This document shows, piece after piece, positions 63,313 to 64,000 of a DNA stretch of 64,000 nt (position 1 is the first letter of the stretch; each line of letters opens with the position of its first letter). Position numbers and translations under genes: made by a program. Below the pieces are notes generated by a model, which was not told the origin of the DNA, did no database searches, and worked only from the letters and a program-made list of their open reading frames with translations. Source of the DNA: Labilithrix sp. (GTDB lineage Bacteria > Myxococcota > Polyangia > Polyangiales > Polyangiaceae); contig JAQBQL010000232.1 of NCBI GenBank assembly GCA_028287035.1, positions 59,381-123,380 of the forward strand, read 5' to 3'.

Positions 63313-64000
63313 ATGGGATTGGCTTCTGTGACCCGAGCGGCGGAGCTCGTGGTGCTCGGCGCGGGCGTGCTGGGGAGCGTGGGCTGCAACATCCTGGGGC
63401 CCGACGCGGCGCGCGACGCGCGTCAGGCGTGCGAGAAGAAGCAGGAGGGCTCGGCCTGCTTCACGGCGGGAACGATGGTCGCGGAAAAGGCGGGCGAGGT
63501 GAACGCCGACGCCGTCCGCCTGTTCACGCGCGGCTGCGCGGCGCGGAGCTCGGCGAGCTGCGAGGCGCTGGGCAACGTGAAGGGGCCGATGCGCGAGCAG
63601 GCGCTCGTCGACGCGTGCAACGGCGGTGACCTCGTGTCGTGCGCGCGGCGCGCCAGCGAGTTCCCGGCCGACGCCGACGGCCAGGCGCAGGCGCGCGCGC
63701 TTCGCCACGGCGCCTGCAAGCAGAGCACGAACGTGAAGCCGGGGACCTCGGCGCGCGAGATCGAGGGCATCGCCGAGTCCTGCGCGGCGCTCGCGCGCAT
63801 GATCGCCGCGGGCGAGGGCGGCGGACGAGACGCGGTCGCGGCCGCGAAGCTCGACGTGCTCGCCGCCACGCTGCGGAGCGAGGCGCTCTACCAGCACGAG
63901 CGCGAGGACGACGCGAAGATCCTTCCGCGGCCGGCGCAGCCGCAGCCCGTTCCCGCGGCGCGCCGCGGCGGCATCAAGCGCGAGCCGCGTCCCGATCCGA
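63313..64000 (+). CDS. Cys-repeat (Sel1-like) lipoprotein, truncated by window end
   Basis: The frame from ATG 63313 stays open for 229 codons to the right edge. It begins with a hydrophobic signal ending LGSVGCN (lipobox). The visible part has a repeated pattern of Cys pairs about 8-12 residues apart with small helices (QACEKKQEGSACFTAGT, RGCAARSSASCEALG, DACNGGDLVSCARRA), as in Sel1-like Cys-rich repeat proteins. A Pro/Arg-rich stretch follows at the edge. The C-terminus is outside the window. Confidence 0.7.
   Translation, partial: MGLASVTRAAELVVLGAGVLGSVGCNILGPDAARDARQACEKKQEGSACFTAGTMVAEKAGEVNADAVRLFTRGCAARSSASCEALGNVKGPMREQALVDACNGGDLVSCARRASEFPADADGQAQARALRHGACKQSTNVKPGTSAREIEGIAESCAALARMIAAGEGGGRDAVAAAKLDVLAATLRSEALYQHEREDDAKILPRPAQPQPVPAARRGGIKREPRPDP

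Overview
The window is a high-GC bacterial chromosome segment that looks myxobacterial (Myxococcota, Polyangia/Polyangiaceae-like). Support for this: a soluble-domain Ser/Thr kinase paired with a PEGA-like protein, many lipoproteins with Ser/Gly/Asp/Ala-rich linkers and Cys-rich tails, several putative surface-polysaccharide enzymes, large hybrid histidine kinases, and a bacterial family B DNA polymerase. This is inference from gene content; no rRNA or species marker is present.

Layout. (1) 1-1647 is the end of an integrative element: the tail of one gene, a small protein and a tyrosine integrase whose last 20 codons run antisense into the 3' end of ssrA (tmRNA, 1585-1944, minus), the apparent attachment site. 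(2) 2.0-6.7 kb: fatty acid desaturase, minimal STAND ATPase, MDR oxidoreductase, and a lipoprotein with an HExxH site and TPR-like tail. (3) 6.7-18.4 kb: carbohydrate and surface functions, with a SASA-type esterase, an ArsR/AHSA1 pair with its own operator-promoter, a four-gene minus-strand operon (two concanavalin-like lipoproteins, a GH43 lipoprotein and a one-TM protein), a Ser/Thr kinase plus PEGA-like partner, and a second, larger GH43 enzyme followed by a clear terminator. (4) 18.5-24.8 kb: a DUF3309-like microprotein, a beta-barrel-like protein, an operon of old yellow enzyme, bile-acid-symporter-like carrier and PRISE-type enone reductase, a polytopic protein, and a divergent DoxX/HxlR pair.

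(5) 24.8-36.2 kb is one very compact minus-strand operon, hybO-hybA-hybB-hybC-[hybD::hypF]-hypC-hypD-hypE-hypA-hypB. It encodes a Hyd-2-like (group 1c-like) periplasmic uptake NiFe hydrogenase with its quinone-reducing membrane arm and the full Hyp maturation set. The endopeptidase HybD and carbamoyltransferase HypF are fused in a single 929-residue frame. (6) 36.3-45.4 kb: two hybrid histidine kinases and a single-domain receiver in one minus-strand operon, then, divergently, a HAO-like octaheme cytochrome c overlapping an 8-TM protein made of four His-bearing hairpin repeats, then another receiver. A 21-bp sequence (19 identities) occurs both upstream of the hydrogenase operon and in the divergent kinase/cytochrome intergenic region. 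I read regions 5 and 6 as one candidate respiratory module (H2 -> HybOCAB -> quinone -> four-repeat membrane protein -> octaheme cytochrome c) with shared regulation. That reading is a hypothesis.

(7) 45.4-64 kb: PQQ-sugar-dehydrogenase-like lipoprotein, family B DNA polymerase overlapping a 5'-nucleotidase, FeS photolyase, MATE exporter, HU-like protein between two strong terminators, a lipoprotein with a caspase/CHAT-like His/Cys pair, lamin-tail lipoprotein, tandem UspA protein, M61-like lipoprotein, TMEM14-like protein, and a Cys-repeat lipoprotein that runs off the right edge. No intergenic stretch exceeds 300 bases; the longest (13630-13900) holds a 40-bp imperfect palindrome. No rRNA, tRNA, CRISPR array or insertion sequence was seen.
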